Source: Pedobacter lusitanus (GTDB lineage: Bacteria > Bacteroidota > Bacteroidia > Sphingobacteriales > Sphingobacteriaceae). From it: a stretch of DNA of 64,000 bases. The notes below the pieces were generated by a model. The model did not search any database, was not told where the DNA came from, and worked only from the letters and a program-made list of their open reading frames with translations. The first letter of the stretch is position 1. Every line of letters starts with the position of its first letter. Below, piece after piece: positions 8,479 to 16,424 of the stretch. The position numbers and the translations under genes were made by a program. The stretch is from NCBI RefSeq assembly GCF_040026395.1, contig NZ_CP157278.1:930001-994000 (forward strand), given 5' to 3'.

Positions 8479-9906
8479 TTAATTTGCTGCCGGAACTGCA
8501 GTTACAGGAACAGCAAATTTATCATATGTTTTAACTGTAAAACCACTTTTCTTTAATCCCGGAACAAACTGATCCTGTTTACCAACAATTACAACACGGG
8601 CATCATCATAACCGAAGTATTTCTTGCTTACACGCAGAATATCATCAGCAGTAACTGCGTTAATTTTCTGAAGATAAGTACGATAGAAATCTTTTGGGAG
8701 ATCATTAATTAAGATATTACTGGCAAAACCGGCTGTCCTTGCAGGATTCTCCAACCCTAAAGCAAAAGATCCGTTATATAGATTTTTTGCATTCTGCAAG
8801 TCATCAGCACTCACTTTTTCTGTACGCATTACTTTAATTTCTTTAAGAAACTCTACCACAGCACTATCAACCTTTTCATTTCTCACTGCAGCATTTGCAC
8901 GGAACTCTGATTGAAAACGACCTGAACCTGTTGAGGAATATGCCCCATAGGTAAAACCATGTTTTTCTCTCAGATTTCTGAAAAGTTTAGCATCGGCACC
9001 ACCCCCAAGAATTTCATTAGCCAATAAAACAGCGTGATAATCAGGACTATTTAAAGGTAGATTAATCAGGTTGGTAACTGTAATTTCTGATTGCACGGCA
9101 TTTGGAACATCAATTACATCAACCTCTGTTTTAGCAGGATTATTTACCTTTGCCAATACAGGGAGTGATAATACAGTTCCTTTCCAGTCCCCCAAAGCTT
9201 TAATAGCCAATGCTTTTGCAGCCTCAGGTTTAATATCTCCTACAAAAGTAAGATATCCTCTGGATGGCGTAACATAACGCGTATAAGCAGCTTTTACATC
9301 ATTTAAAGTAATTGAATTGATGCTCTTTTCCGTTTCAAACTCTCCAAAAGGATGATTCACACCATAAGAGAGCGCATTCACTACGCGTCCGGAAATAGCT
9401 TTAGCACTACGTTCACTGGATTTCAGGCCTGTAAGTGCCTGTGATCTTAATTTCTCAAATGAAGCTTCCGGAAAAGCAGGATGACGCAATGCATCAGCCA
9501 TCAAAAGAAAAGCACTGTCAAAATAACGGGTCAGCGCTGAAGCATGGCCTCCGGAGGAAGAAACACTTACATTAGCACCTAACTGATCAACAGCCTCATC
9601 AAACTGGATCTTGCTCTGGGTTGTTGTTCCCTCGTTCATTAATCCGCTTAATAAAGATATGATGCCTGCTTTTGATCCCTCGGTAACCGGTCCTGCATCT
9701 ATATTAAAAGTTGCAGATACCTTTGGCAACTTATGATTTTCTACTACCAGAACTGTAATCCCGTTAGGAAGCTTATAAATCACAGGGTCTGTAAATGTCA
9801 GCACTGGTGCCGGACCCGGTTTTGGTTTTTGGCTTCTATCTAATTTTTGCGCTGATACAGCTTGTACAAACAATGCTGTCAGGGCAAATATGAATATCTT
9901 CTTCAT
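8479..9906 (-). CDS. M16 family peptidase-like subunit lacking the zinc motif
   Basis: 475 aa exported protein (signal MKKIFIFALTALFVQAVSAQ). Both M16 halves are visible: the N-terminal domain starts VIYKLPNGITVLVVEN and the second half contains GGGADAKLFRNLREKHGFTYGAY, the family's R/Y substrate-binding element. The position where active enzymes have HxxEH reads GIISLLSGLMNEGT, so the zinc site is absent. Such proteins pair with an active M16 subunit as in mitochondrial processing peptidase. The active partner is the immediately upstream gene, 30 bp away. Role: periplasmic oligopeptide or protein processing (inferred). Confidence 0.9.
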   Translation of the reverse strand: MKKIFIFALTALFVQAVSAQKLDRSQKPKPGPAPVLTFTDPVIYKLPNGITVLVVENHKLPKVSATFNIDAGPVTEGSKAGIISLLSGLMNEGTTTQSKIQFDEAVDQLGANVSVSSSGGHASALTRYFDSAFLLMADALRHPAFPEASFEKLRSQALTGLKSSERSAKAISGRVVNALSYGVNHPFGEFETEKSINSITLNDVKAAYTRYVTPSRGYLTFVGDIKPEAAKALAIKALGDWKGTVLSLPVLAKVNNPAKTEVDVIDVPNAVQSEITVTNLINLPLNSPDYHAVLLANEILGGGADAKLFRNLREKHGFTYGAYSSTGSGRFQSEFRANAAVRNEKVDSAVVEFLKEIKVMRTEKVSADDLQNAKNLYNGSFALGLENPARTAGFASNILINDLPKDFYRTYLQKINAVTADDILRVSKKYFGYDDARVVIVGKQDQFVPGLKKSGFTVKTYDKFAVPVTAVPAAN

Positions 9907-9936
9907 TTCTTAAGGTTAATCTTGATTAGAATTATA

Positions 9937-11250
9937 CTATTTCTTTGGTAAGTAATAAAGAACAATACGCTGATCCTTATTCAGATATTTACGTGCAACT
10001 TCCCTGATTTCTTCACGGGTTACAGACCTCACTTTATCCAGTTCTTCATTGATATTGTTTGTGTCTTTATCGTAAAAAGTATATCCACCGGCAAGATTCT
10101 CTGCTACGCCAATCATCTTGCTGTTTGCACTGACATAACCATTTTCAAATTGATTCTGTAGTTTCGTTAATTCAGACTCACTGATCAGATCAGTCTGCAG
10201 ACGAACAACTTCAGCATCAATATCTTTTAAAAGATCATTAAGAGGTGTATTATTATTGGGTAAGGCCAGCGTAATGTAAGCACCATAATCTTCCAGACTA
10301 TAACTAAATGCTGCTACCTGCAGAGCAGTTTTCTTCTCATCTACCATTTTAGTACTCAGTCTTGAACTTCCGCCGCCAGAAAGCAGGGTACTGATCATCC
10401 CTAAAACTTTACTGTCATGACTTTTCATACCTGGAACACGATAAGCAGCAAATATTGCCGGGATCTGGATATTTGCATCATAAGCCGTATCAATAATTTC
10501 CTTATTAATTGGCTTTAACTCATAAACTGACTTTACAACCGGGGCCCCTTTTGGAACCTCATCAAAATATTTCTGTACTAAAGCTTTTGTTTTTTCTATA
10601 TCGAGATCACCAGCTATGGTTAATACCGCATTATTCGGAACATAATACTTCTTAAAGAAAGCAATAAATTCACTGAGTTTTGCCGCATCCAGATGTTCCA
10701 TAGAACCAATTGGCTGCCAGCGATAAGGATGCCCGTCAAACAGGCGGGTAAATATTTTTTCCGTGAATTTTCCATAAGGAGAGTTGTCGATACGTAATCT
10801 CTTCTCTTCTTTAACAACTTCATTTTGCGTTTTAACACCTGCTTCATCTATCTTTGGATGCAACATACGCTCACTTTCAAGCCACAAACCCAGTTCCAGC
10901 TGGTTGGAAGGAAATACTTCATAATAAAATGTTCTGTCCTGTGAGGTATTGGCATTGTTTTGTCCACCATTGCTGCTTACAATTTTCATGAACTCACCAC
11001 GTTTCATATTGTCGCTGCCTTCAAATAAAAGATGTTCAAAGAAATGTGCAAAACCAGTTCTTTGCGGGTCTTCATCTTTTGAGCCAACATGGTACATAAC
11101 CGATACCGCAACTACGGGTGCAGTTTTATCCTGATGCAGGATAACATGTAAGCCATTGGCCATATCATATTCCGTAAATTTCACCTTTTGCGCCGAAGCA
11201 CTCAGGCACAAACCCGAAATGGCCATTGTTAATAATAGTTTTTGTTTCAT
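9937..11250 (-). CDS. M16 family zinc metallopeptidase, active subunit
   Basis: 437 aa, signal peptide ending ASA-QK. The inverted zinc motif HFFEH is at residues 69-73, with the third ligand Glu at about 149 in NEVVKEEKRLR, the expected spacing for the pitrilysin/processing peptidase family. The C-terminal half contains GGGSSRLSTKMVDEKK. It is first in a two-gene operon with the zinc-less M16 subunit and should form a clam-shell heterodimer with it in the periplasm. Substrate unknown. Assignment is firm. Confidence 0.94.
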   Translation of the reverse strand: MKQKLLLTMAISGLCLSASAQKVKFTEYDMANGLHVILHQDKTAPVVAVSVMYHVGSKDEDPQRTGFAHFFEHLLFEGSDNMKRGEFMKIVSSNGGQNNANTSQDRTFYYEVFPSNQLELGLWLESERMLHPKIDEAGVKTQNEVVKEEKRLRIDNSPYGKFTEKIFTRLFDGHPYRWQPIGSMEHLDAAKLSEFIAFFKKYYVPNNAVLTIAGDLDIEKTKALVQKYFDEVPKGAPVVKSVYELKPINKEIIDTAYDANIQIPAIFAAYRVPGMKSHDSKVLGMISTLLSGGGSSRLSTKMVDEKKTALQVAAFSYSLEDYGAYITLALPNNNTPLNDLLKDIDAEVVRLQTDLISESELTKLQNQFENGYVSANSKMIGVAENLAGGYTFYDKDTNNINEELDKVRSVTREEIREVARKYLNKDQRIVLYYLPKK

Positions 11251-11358
11251 ACTTAAATCGATTCCTTTTTTTAGATTTAATATTCCGGTTAGTGGTACTG
11301 ATATTAATTATCATACACCAGTCAATTGTATTAAACAGCCGAACCAGCTCCTGGGAGT

Positions 11359-11380
11359 AGACAATTTGAATAAATTGTCT
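11359..11380. repeat. Short inverted repeat upstream of the M16 operon
   Basis: AGACAATTT (11359-11367) and AAATTGTCT (11372-11380) separated by GAAT form a 9-bp perfect dyad in the gap between the histidine kinase gene and the M16 operon. No T-run follows on either strand, so it may be an operator or a weak 3' hairpin of the kinase transcript. Confidence 0.4.
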
Positions 11381-11427
11381 ATATGACTCCGCTGAACGAT
11401 TAAAATTACAAAAAAGAATAAAAATAT

Positions 11428-13575
11428 TTAAGAATGTGCCGGCACCTGCGGTATGGCAGCTGCGATTTCCCGGACAAGATCAGCCTCAATAAAAGGTTTT
11501 GTAACCAAACCTGAGAATCCTTTTGCTTTAAGCCCTGTATCTTCTCCATCTGCCTCATCACCACTAATTACAATAACTGGTATCTTACAAATTGAACTAT
11601 CCGAGTTTCTGATGGCAGAAAGCAATTCATACCCGTCCATTTCGGGCATCTGAAGATCAGTGAGTACAACCGTTACAGATTCTTTTTCCAATATAGCTAA
11701 AGCTTCCTTTCCGTTTGACGCCTGGTAATATCTGACATTCCATTTAGAAATCATCATTTTAAGAAACATAAGATTCAGCTCATTATCATCTACAGCCAAA
11801 ATACTTATTCCTTTAAGCAATAATAACGGATCATCTGTTACTGTTTTAGTATGCGTGTGATCAGTGATGTTTCCATCCTGATACGGAATACTGAATTTGA
11901 AAGTGCTGCCCTCACCCGCTTTGCTTTCCACACTGATCACACCTTTCTGTAACTCAACCATCTGTTTACAGATATAAAGACCAAGTCCGGTACCAGTGGT
12001 ACCTTTAGCAGAATTAGTCTGATAGTATTTAGAAAACAGATTTGCCTGTTGCTCTGAACTTATACCCAGGCCGGTATCCGTAATACTAACTTCCAGCTGG
12101 TTTGCTTTCTTATCACTTATTAGTTTTGCATTTACAGTGATCCCACCCGTACTGGTATATTTGATCGCATTACTCAACAGATTAACCATTATCTGTTTGA
12201 GTCTGAAACTGTCTCCTAATAATACTACTTCTTTATTTCCCTCAAAGTTATAACTGATAGTAAGCTTCTTTTTAGTTGCACTGAACTCCATACTTTCTAT
12301 CACTTCTTTCAAAGCAAAATCAGCATTAAAAGGGTCCGCATTGATCTTAAACTCATTGTTCTCCATTTTTGCAGCATCAAGCGTATCATTCAGCGTCAGC
12401 AGCAACATATCAGAAGATAATGTAATGGAGCCGAGCATTTCTTTTTGTCTTGGAGAAAGAGTAGTTCTGCTGAATATATAAAGGAAACCTTTAATTGCAG
12501 TTAATGGATTACGTATTTCATGACTCATATGTAACAACAAGTCCATTTTTTGCTGTGCAATCGTAACGGCGCGATCATTTTCTTTACGCAGAATTATTTC
12601 CGACCTATCCAGTTTGATGATAAAGACGATCAGTAAAATGGCAAATATCAGCACCAGGAATAATGCAGCCAGATAAAATTTATTCAATAAGGCTGTAGTC
12701 TCCTGATAACTTTTAAAAGCCATCTCTTTGAATTCAGCTACCAGGCTGTAGTTAATCTCTTTAATACCGTTAATAATCCGTTCCATTTCATTATTAATCC
12801 GGATATTCAGTGTGATTAACTCTTTTTGTGCTGTTAATAATTTCTCGTTACGCTCCTGCAACTGTCTAATACCTGTTGCATAAGCTTTTTTATCCTTCCC
12901 TGCAATTTTCATCGTAACCGAATCAATAGATCCGCTGGTACGGTTATGATTGATTTCTATTACACCTGTCCGGGATGTCCCGTTATTGGAAATTGCATCT
13001 TTGAGTCTGGTAAAAAGACCTTTCTTCTTAACAACCACGTCTTTACGTATCGTATCGGTATCAACTTTGGCAATCTTTTTATTTGCATGTATAATAGTTT
13101 TGATCCCCGGAAGCGCTTTCTGACTTTGATTAAAGTCAGTATAAGCTACAAGCAATGAGTCAAAATTGTGTTTAAGCGTATAAAGATTTTCAGACAGCTT
13201 TAACTTCTTATGATACCAGTATTTGACTTTATTACGCTGCGCAACCGATAAACCTGCCGTGTCTGTGTTCTCTTTCAGTAAAGAATCAATCTCATCAAAA
13301 GCCTGCGACAATTTCACCTTATAGGCATTGTTTTTAATGGTATCAGTACTTAAAAGCGATTCCTGAAAATCATCTTCTGCCTGATGGAGTAATAACAAAG
13401 CGCGTTGCGGTTTAGATTGATCATGTTCAATATTATAGGCAAATTTCGAAAGATTCTCCAGCTTATGTGTGATAGAATAACGTACAAAAAGCGCAGCTAT
13501 AGCCAGAACAATAACACCCACTAAGAAGGCAAGTATGATCTTTCTAGACAGGGATTTAGTATAAGTCGGTTTCAA
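11428..13575 (-). CDS. Hybrid sensor histidine kinase with receiver domain
   Basis: 715 aa inner-membrane hybrid kinase. Layout: TM1 (about 13-32), a long periplasmic, coiled-coil rich sensor region (about 35-300), TM2 (FYLAALFLVLIFAILLIVF), then HisKA with the phospho-acceptor His352 in LLHMSHEIRNPL. The HATPase domain has an N-box near LLSNAIKYTS and G-boxes DTGLGIS and GTGLGLYIC. A C-terminal receiver follows with the DD pair in LAVDDNELN, phosphorylatable Asp640 in VLTDLQMPEMDG and the Lys in LVTKPF. No output domain and no partner regulator next door, so phosphotransfer must go elsewhere. The gene must start with TTG (13575), because an in-frame stop lies just upstream and no ATG is near. 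Confidence 0.93.
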   Translation of the reverse strand: MKPTYTKSLSRKIILAFLVGVIVLAIAALFVRYSITHKLENLSKFAYNIEHDQSKPQRALLLLHQAEDDFQESLLSTDTIKNNAYKVKLSQAFDEIDSLLKENTDTAGLSVAQRNKVKYWYHKKLKLSENLYTLKHNFDSLLVAYTDFNQSQKALPGIKTIIHANKKIAKVDTDTIRKDVVVKKKGLFTRLKDAISNNGTSRTGVIEINHNRTSGSIDSVTMKIAGKDKKAYATGIRQLQERNEKLLTAQKELITLNIRINNEMERIINGIKEINYSLVAEFKEMAFKSYQETTALLNKFYLAALFLVLIFAILLIVFIIKLDRSEIILRKENDRAVTIAQQKMDLLLHMSHEIRNPLTAIKGFLYIFSRTTLSPRQKEMLGSITLSSDMLLLTLNDTLDAAKMENNEFKINADPFNADFALKEVIESMEFSATKKKLTISYNFEGNKEVVLLGDSFRLKQIMVNLLSNAIKYTSTGGITVNAKLISDKKANQLEVSITDTGLGISSEQQANLFSKYYQTNSAKGTTGTGLGLYICKQMVELQKGVISVESKAGEGSTFKFSIPYQDGNITDHTHTKTVTDDPLLLLKGISILAVDDNELNLMFLKMMISKWNVRYYQASNGKEALAILEKESVTVVLTDLQMPEMDGYELLSAIRNSDSSICKIPVIVISGDEADGEDTGLKAKGFSGLVTKPFIEADLVREIAAAIPQVPAHS

Positions 13576-13626
13576 GTCTTAATTATTTCATTCAACAGAA
13601 TGACAAAAATACCATATTTATTCCGG

Positions 13627-14097
13627 TTACAAATAAATCTTCAGTGACTCAATCATTTGTTGGTGTTTTTTTATCAATTCCATGATATAAGTACCAACAC
13701 CAGACTCCTGGAGCTCACTACCAAAATAATGTGCTTTTTTTCTTAATCTGATAATCAGGTTCTCATGATCTTCCAGCAATTCGGCAATAAACTCTATCCC
13801 ATCATTTTTAACCTGGCACTGCTCAACCAGATGTTCCAGTTTCAGAAAGATCTCCAGTGTGGCAGGAATATTATACCCTGTGGCATGAATACGTTCAGCA
13901 ATGCTGTCCATCAGCTCTTCCAGCAACTCATACTGCTCTTTAAAAAGCATCAGTCTGCGATGGATATCATGCTTATCCAGATTCCAGTGCGCATTTTTTG
14001 TTTTAGTATAAAGTAGAAATTCATCCGCAAGAATAAGATTCAGGGCCTGCGCTGTTTTAACTGAGTTTTTTTCGATAGTTCCGATTATAGGTTCCAT
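13627..14097 (-). CDS. dps: Dps / ferritin-like DNA starvation protein
   Basis: 156 aa four-helix ferritin-like protein that stores iron and protects DNA in stationary or oxidative stress as a dodecamer. The ferroxidase-site signature of Dps is visible: LLYTKTKNAHWNLDKHDIH, with the first-helix His and the next His-Asp/Glu segment, then LLEELMDSIAERIHATGYNIPAT, matching the usual D-x-x-A-E-R-I pattern. It lies 51 bp upstream (in genome order) of the histidine kinase start, on the same strand; co-transcription with the kinase is possible. Confidence 0.92.
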   Translation of the reverse strand: MEPIIGTIEKNSVKTAQALNLILADEFLLYTKTKNAHWNLDKHDIHRRLMLFKEQYELLEELMDSIAERIHATGYNIPATLEIFLKLEHLVEQCQVKNDGIEFIAELLEDHENLIIRLRKKAHYFGSELQESGVGTYIMELIKKHQQMIESLKIYL

Positions 14098-14149
14098 TGT
14101 GTGTGTACTGTTTTTTATGGTGTGTTTGACGATATACTGTTTTTAAGAA

Positions 14150-14671
14150 TCAGATCCTGCAGGCTATTCCAATAGTTCCCAGCCCCCTGTATCCCCAGCC
14201 CAGTTCTGCAAAGCCGGAGATTCTGCCGTTCCCTACACGCATAGCAATAGGATTAATCTGATAGATGAATCGGTTTGTTCCCTTCCCGTCTCTGTTCTGG
14301 TATAGTGCTGCGTATTCCGGTTTACCTGTAACGATTCTGTATCCGGCACTCATGGTGCCATAAAGTTCAATAACTCTGCCAGTTGAATAATCAAAATCCG
14401 TGCTTGCTGCTAAGGTAAATTCATTGACGCGCGTAGCTAAACAGGTCCCTCCCTGGTAACCAAAATCGCCACCCAGTTTTATTTTTTCTGTAATCTGATG
14501 CCGGTAGCCCAAAACGGTTAATCTGGAAAAATCCGATTCCGCTCTTACAAAACTTTCGGATAACCTTATACTGCCTGATCTTTCTGGCTTAAAGTCCTGT
14601 GCATTTACCTGATTTAAGAGCCCCGTTAAAATAATAACAGTAGCTATTCCTGCAATTCTTCCTATGAACAT
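14150..14671 (-). CDS. Small secreted protein, possible outer-membrane beta-barrel
   Basis: 173 aa with a clear signal peptide (MFIGRIAGIATVIILTGLLNQVNAQ). The mature part is rich in alternating hydrophobic/aromatic strands with Gly and Tyr (LGYRHQITEKIKLGGDFGYQGG; ISGFAELGWGYRGLGTIGIACRI), the appearance of a small outer-membrane barrel or lipocalin-like fold. I do not recognise the family. It sits beside dps on the same strand with a 52-bp gap and divergent from the ECF sigma gene. Confidence 0.7.
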   Translation of the reverse strand: MFIGRIAGIATVIILTGLLNQVNAQDFKPERSGSIRLSESFVRAESDFSRLTVLGYRHQITEKIKLGGDFGYQGGTCLATRVNEFTLAASTDFDYSTGRVIELYGTMSAGYRIVTGKPEYAALYQNRDGKGTNRFIYQINPIAMRVGNGRISGFAELGWGYRGLGTIGIACRI

Positions 14672-14785
14672 TATTTCCGATTAATCTATCCTTTTGCTAT
14701 TAGACGACCAGAAAGCCAAATACCCCCATCTCTGATTTTATTTTATTTCAAAAAATCTATATGCCCGATCAATTACAAATAATTT

Positions 14786-14793
14786 TACCTTTG
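14786..14793 (+). promoter_or_regulatory. Candidate -7 element of the sigma factor gene
   Basis: TACCTTTG matches the Bacteroidota housekeeping -7 consensus TAnnTTTG exactly and lies 32 bp before the sigma ATG. No clear TTG -33 partner is seen at the usual distance, so the promoter is only tentative. Confidence 0.4.
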
Positions 14794-14824
14794 TTTATTG
14801 TTAGCCTTAGCCAGGCGTTAACCT

Positions 14825-15409
14825 ATGCACACAAAAGAACCTTTATATTCAGATTTTCAAAAGTTATTCCGTCTGCATCACAACACCTTATGTATGCATG
14901 CTTACAAATACCTCGCAGATAGTGACGAAAGTCAGGATGCTGTGCAGGAAGTATTTGTTAAGTTCTGGGAGATCAAACAGGATATGGTCAATGATAAAAA
15001 TGCCTTGTATTATCTGATCACAGCTGTACGGAATAACTGTATTTCAAGATTGAGGAAAAGAGTGCATACAGTATCCATGGAAGATGAGGCCGTTTATAAC
15101 AGAATAAGCGATACCCCACTGGAGGAAGACCGGAAAGAGAGTACCGATATTCAGACACTGGTCGACCAGGCACTGGCACTGCTTCCGCCAAAATGCGGTG
15201 CAATCTTCAGAATGAGCAGAATTGACAAGCTTACCTATCAGCAAATCGCTAACGAACTGGGCATATCTGTCAAAACTGTTGAAAATCAAATGGGTAAAGC
15301 GATTGGGATCATGCGTGAATTTGCCCGTACGCATTATATTCCTTTCTCTATATTATTCGCATTTATTTATTTTATCGGGCATAGGGGTATCCCGAATTTA
15401 TACGTTTAA
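14825..15409 (+). CDS. ECF RNA polymerase sigma factor (Bacteroidota FecI-like)
   Basis: 194 aa sigma-70 factor of the extracytoplasmic function type. Region 2 (about 10-75) contains DSQDAVQEVFVKFWE, the -10 recognition helix, and region 4 (about 115-165) contains LTYQQIANELGISVKTVENQMGKA. The C terminus is a hydrophobic tail (FSILFAFIYFIGH), common in Bacteroidota ECFs. It is followed at 19 bp by a FecR-type anti-sigma and then a TonB-dependent receptor with a signalling domain. This is the standard trans-envelope regulatory cascade in which the receptor signals via FecR to release the sigma factor. Confidence 0.94.
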   Translation: MHTKEPLYSDFQKLFRLHHNTLCMHAYKYLADSDESQDAVQEVFVKFWEIKQDMVNDKNALYYLITAVRNNCISRLRKRVHTVSMEDEAVYNRISDTPLEEDRKESTDIQTLVDQALALLPPKCGAIFRMSRIDKLTYQQIANELGISVKTVENQMGKAIGIMREFARTHYIPFSILFAFIYFIGHRGIPNLYV

Positions 15410-15428
15410 CCTCTGTTTAACAGCAAAC

Positions 15429-16424
15429 ATGCAAAATCAAGATATTAATACGCTTCTTGCCAAACATTTCAACGGCGAAACTCTTTCTGAAGAAAGAGCC
15501 ATAGTTGAAGAATGGATTGCATCCAACCCTCAGGAATATAATCGCCTGAAATCATTGGTGGAGCAAACAAACCATCTTGCCGGCACCCCTCATTTTGATT
15601 TGGAGAACAGCTGGCAGAAAGTTGATGCACAGATCAGAGGAAATCAGAACAAAACAGTTAAACTCATTAAACAACCTGCTCCACGTAAATTATGGCTTTC
15701 TATTGCTGCTGCGCTATTTTTAGTGACCAGCTTTGGCCTGATCTATTATAGCAGTTATTATAACCCATTAATCACCATAAGCACAGGTACTATTGCTAAT
15801 AAACAGGTTCAGCTTGAAGACGGCTCTGTGGTTACACTGAATGCAAACAGTACATTAAAATACTTTAAACACCTGTCCTCTGATAAAAGACAGGTAAGAC
15901 TTCAGGGAAAAGCTTTTTTTGAAATTACTAAAAACCCTTCCAGACCTTTTATCATTGATGCCGGTAAAGGAGAAGTAAAAGTACTCGGAACTACATTTAG
16001 TGTAAATACAGATTCCGGTAAAGTAGAGGTTCTTGTCAAAACCGGTAAAGTCCAGTTAAGCAGCAAAATAAAACGCGGGCTCCATGTTACTCTTCTGCCT
16101 GGAAACAGAGGTATACTGAATAATGATCAGCTGCAGAAAGACACTGTTCTTTCAGAAAATGAATACGCCTGGAAGACAGGGCGCCTTGTTTTCAGGAATG
16201 AAAAACTGGCCAGCGTGATTCAACTACTTGAAACCACTTATCACAGAAAAATTATATTGGATAGTAATGCTTCATCATGTTCGGTGACGGCTACTTTTTT
16301 TACAAATCATACTTTAGAAAGTATACTGGAAGAGTTAAAACTCATTCTGAAGTTTAAATATGAGGTTAAAAAAGATTACATATTAATCCATAATTTAGCC
16401 TGTGAGAATGACAACAGGCAATAA
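15429..16424 (+). CDS. FecR family anti-sigma factor
   Basis: 331 aa inner-membrane regulator. A cytoplasmic N-terminal segment (AKHFNGETLSEERAIVEEWI) binds the sigma factor. One membrane helix follows (LWLSIAAALFLVTSFGLIYY). The periplasmic part has the FecR domain (QLEDGSVVTLNANSTLKYF; VKVLGTTFSVNTDSGKVEV) and a C-terminal DUF4974 domain (LASVIQLLETTYHRKIIL). The open frame extends upstream to 15222 across the sigma gene, but the ATG at 15429 begins the typical sequence. Its end overlaps the receptor gene by 17 bp, indicating one operon. Confidence 0.94.
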   Translation: MQNQDINTLLAKHFNGETLSEERAIVEEWIASNPQEYNRLKSLVEQTNHLAGTPHFDLENSWQKVDAQIRGNQNKTVKLIKQPAPRKLWLSIAAALFLVTSFGLIYYSSYYNPLITISTGTIANKQVQLEDGSVVTLNANSTLKYFKHLSSDKRQVRLQGKAFFEITKNPSRPFIIDAGKGEVKVLGTTFSVNTDSGKVEVLVKTGKVQLSSKIKRGLHVTLLPGNRGILNNDQLQKDTVLSENEYAWKTGRLVFRNEKLASVIQLLETTYHRKIILDSNASSCSVTATFFTNHTLESILEELKLILKFKYEVKKDYILIHNLACENDNRQ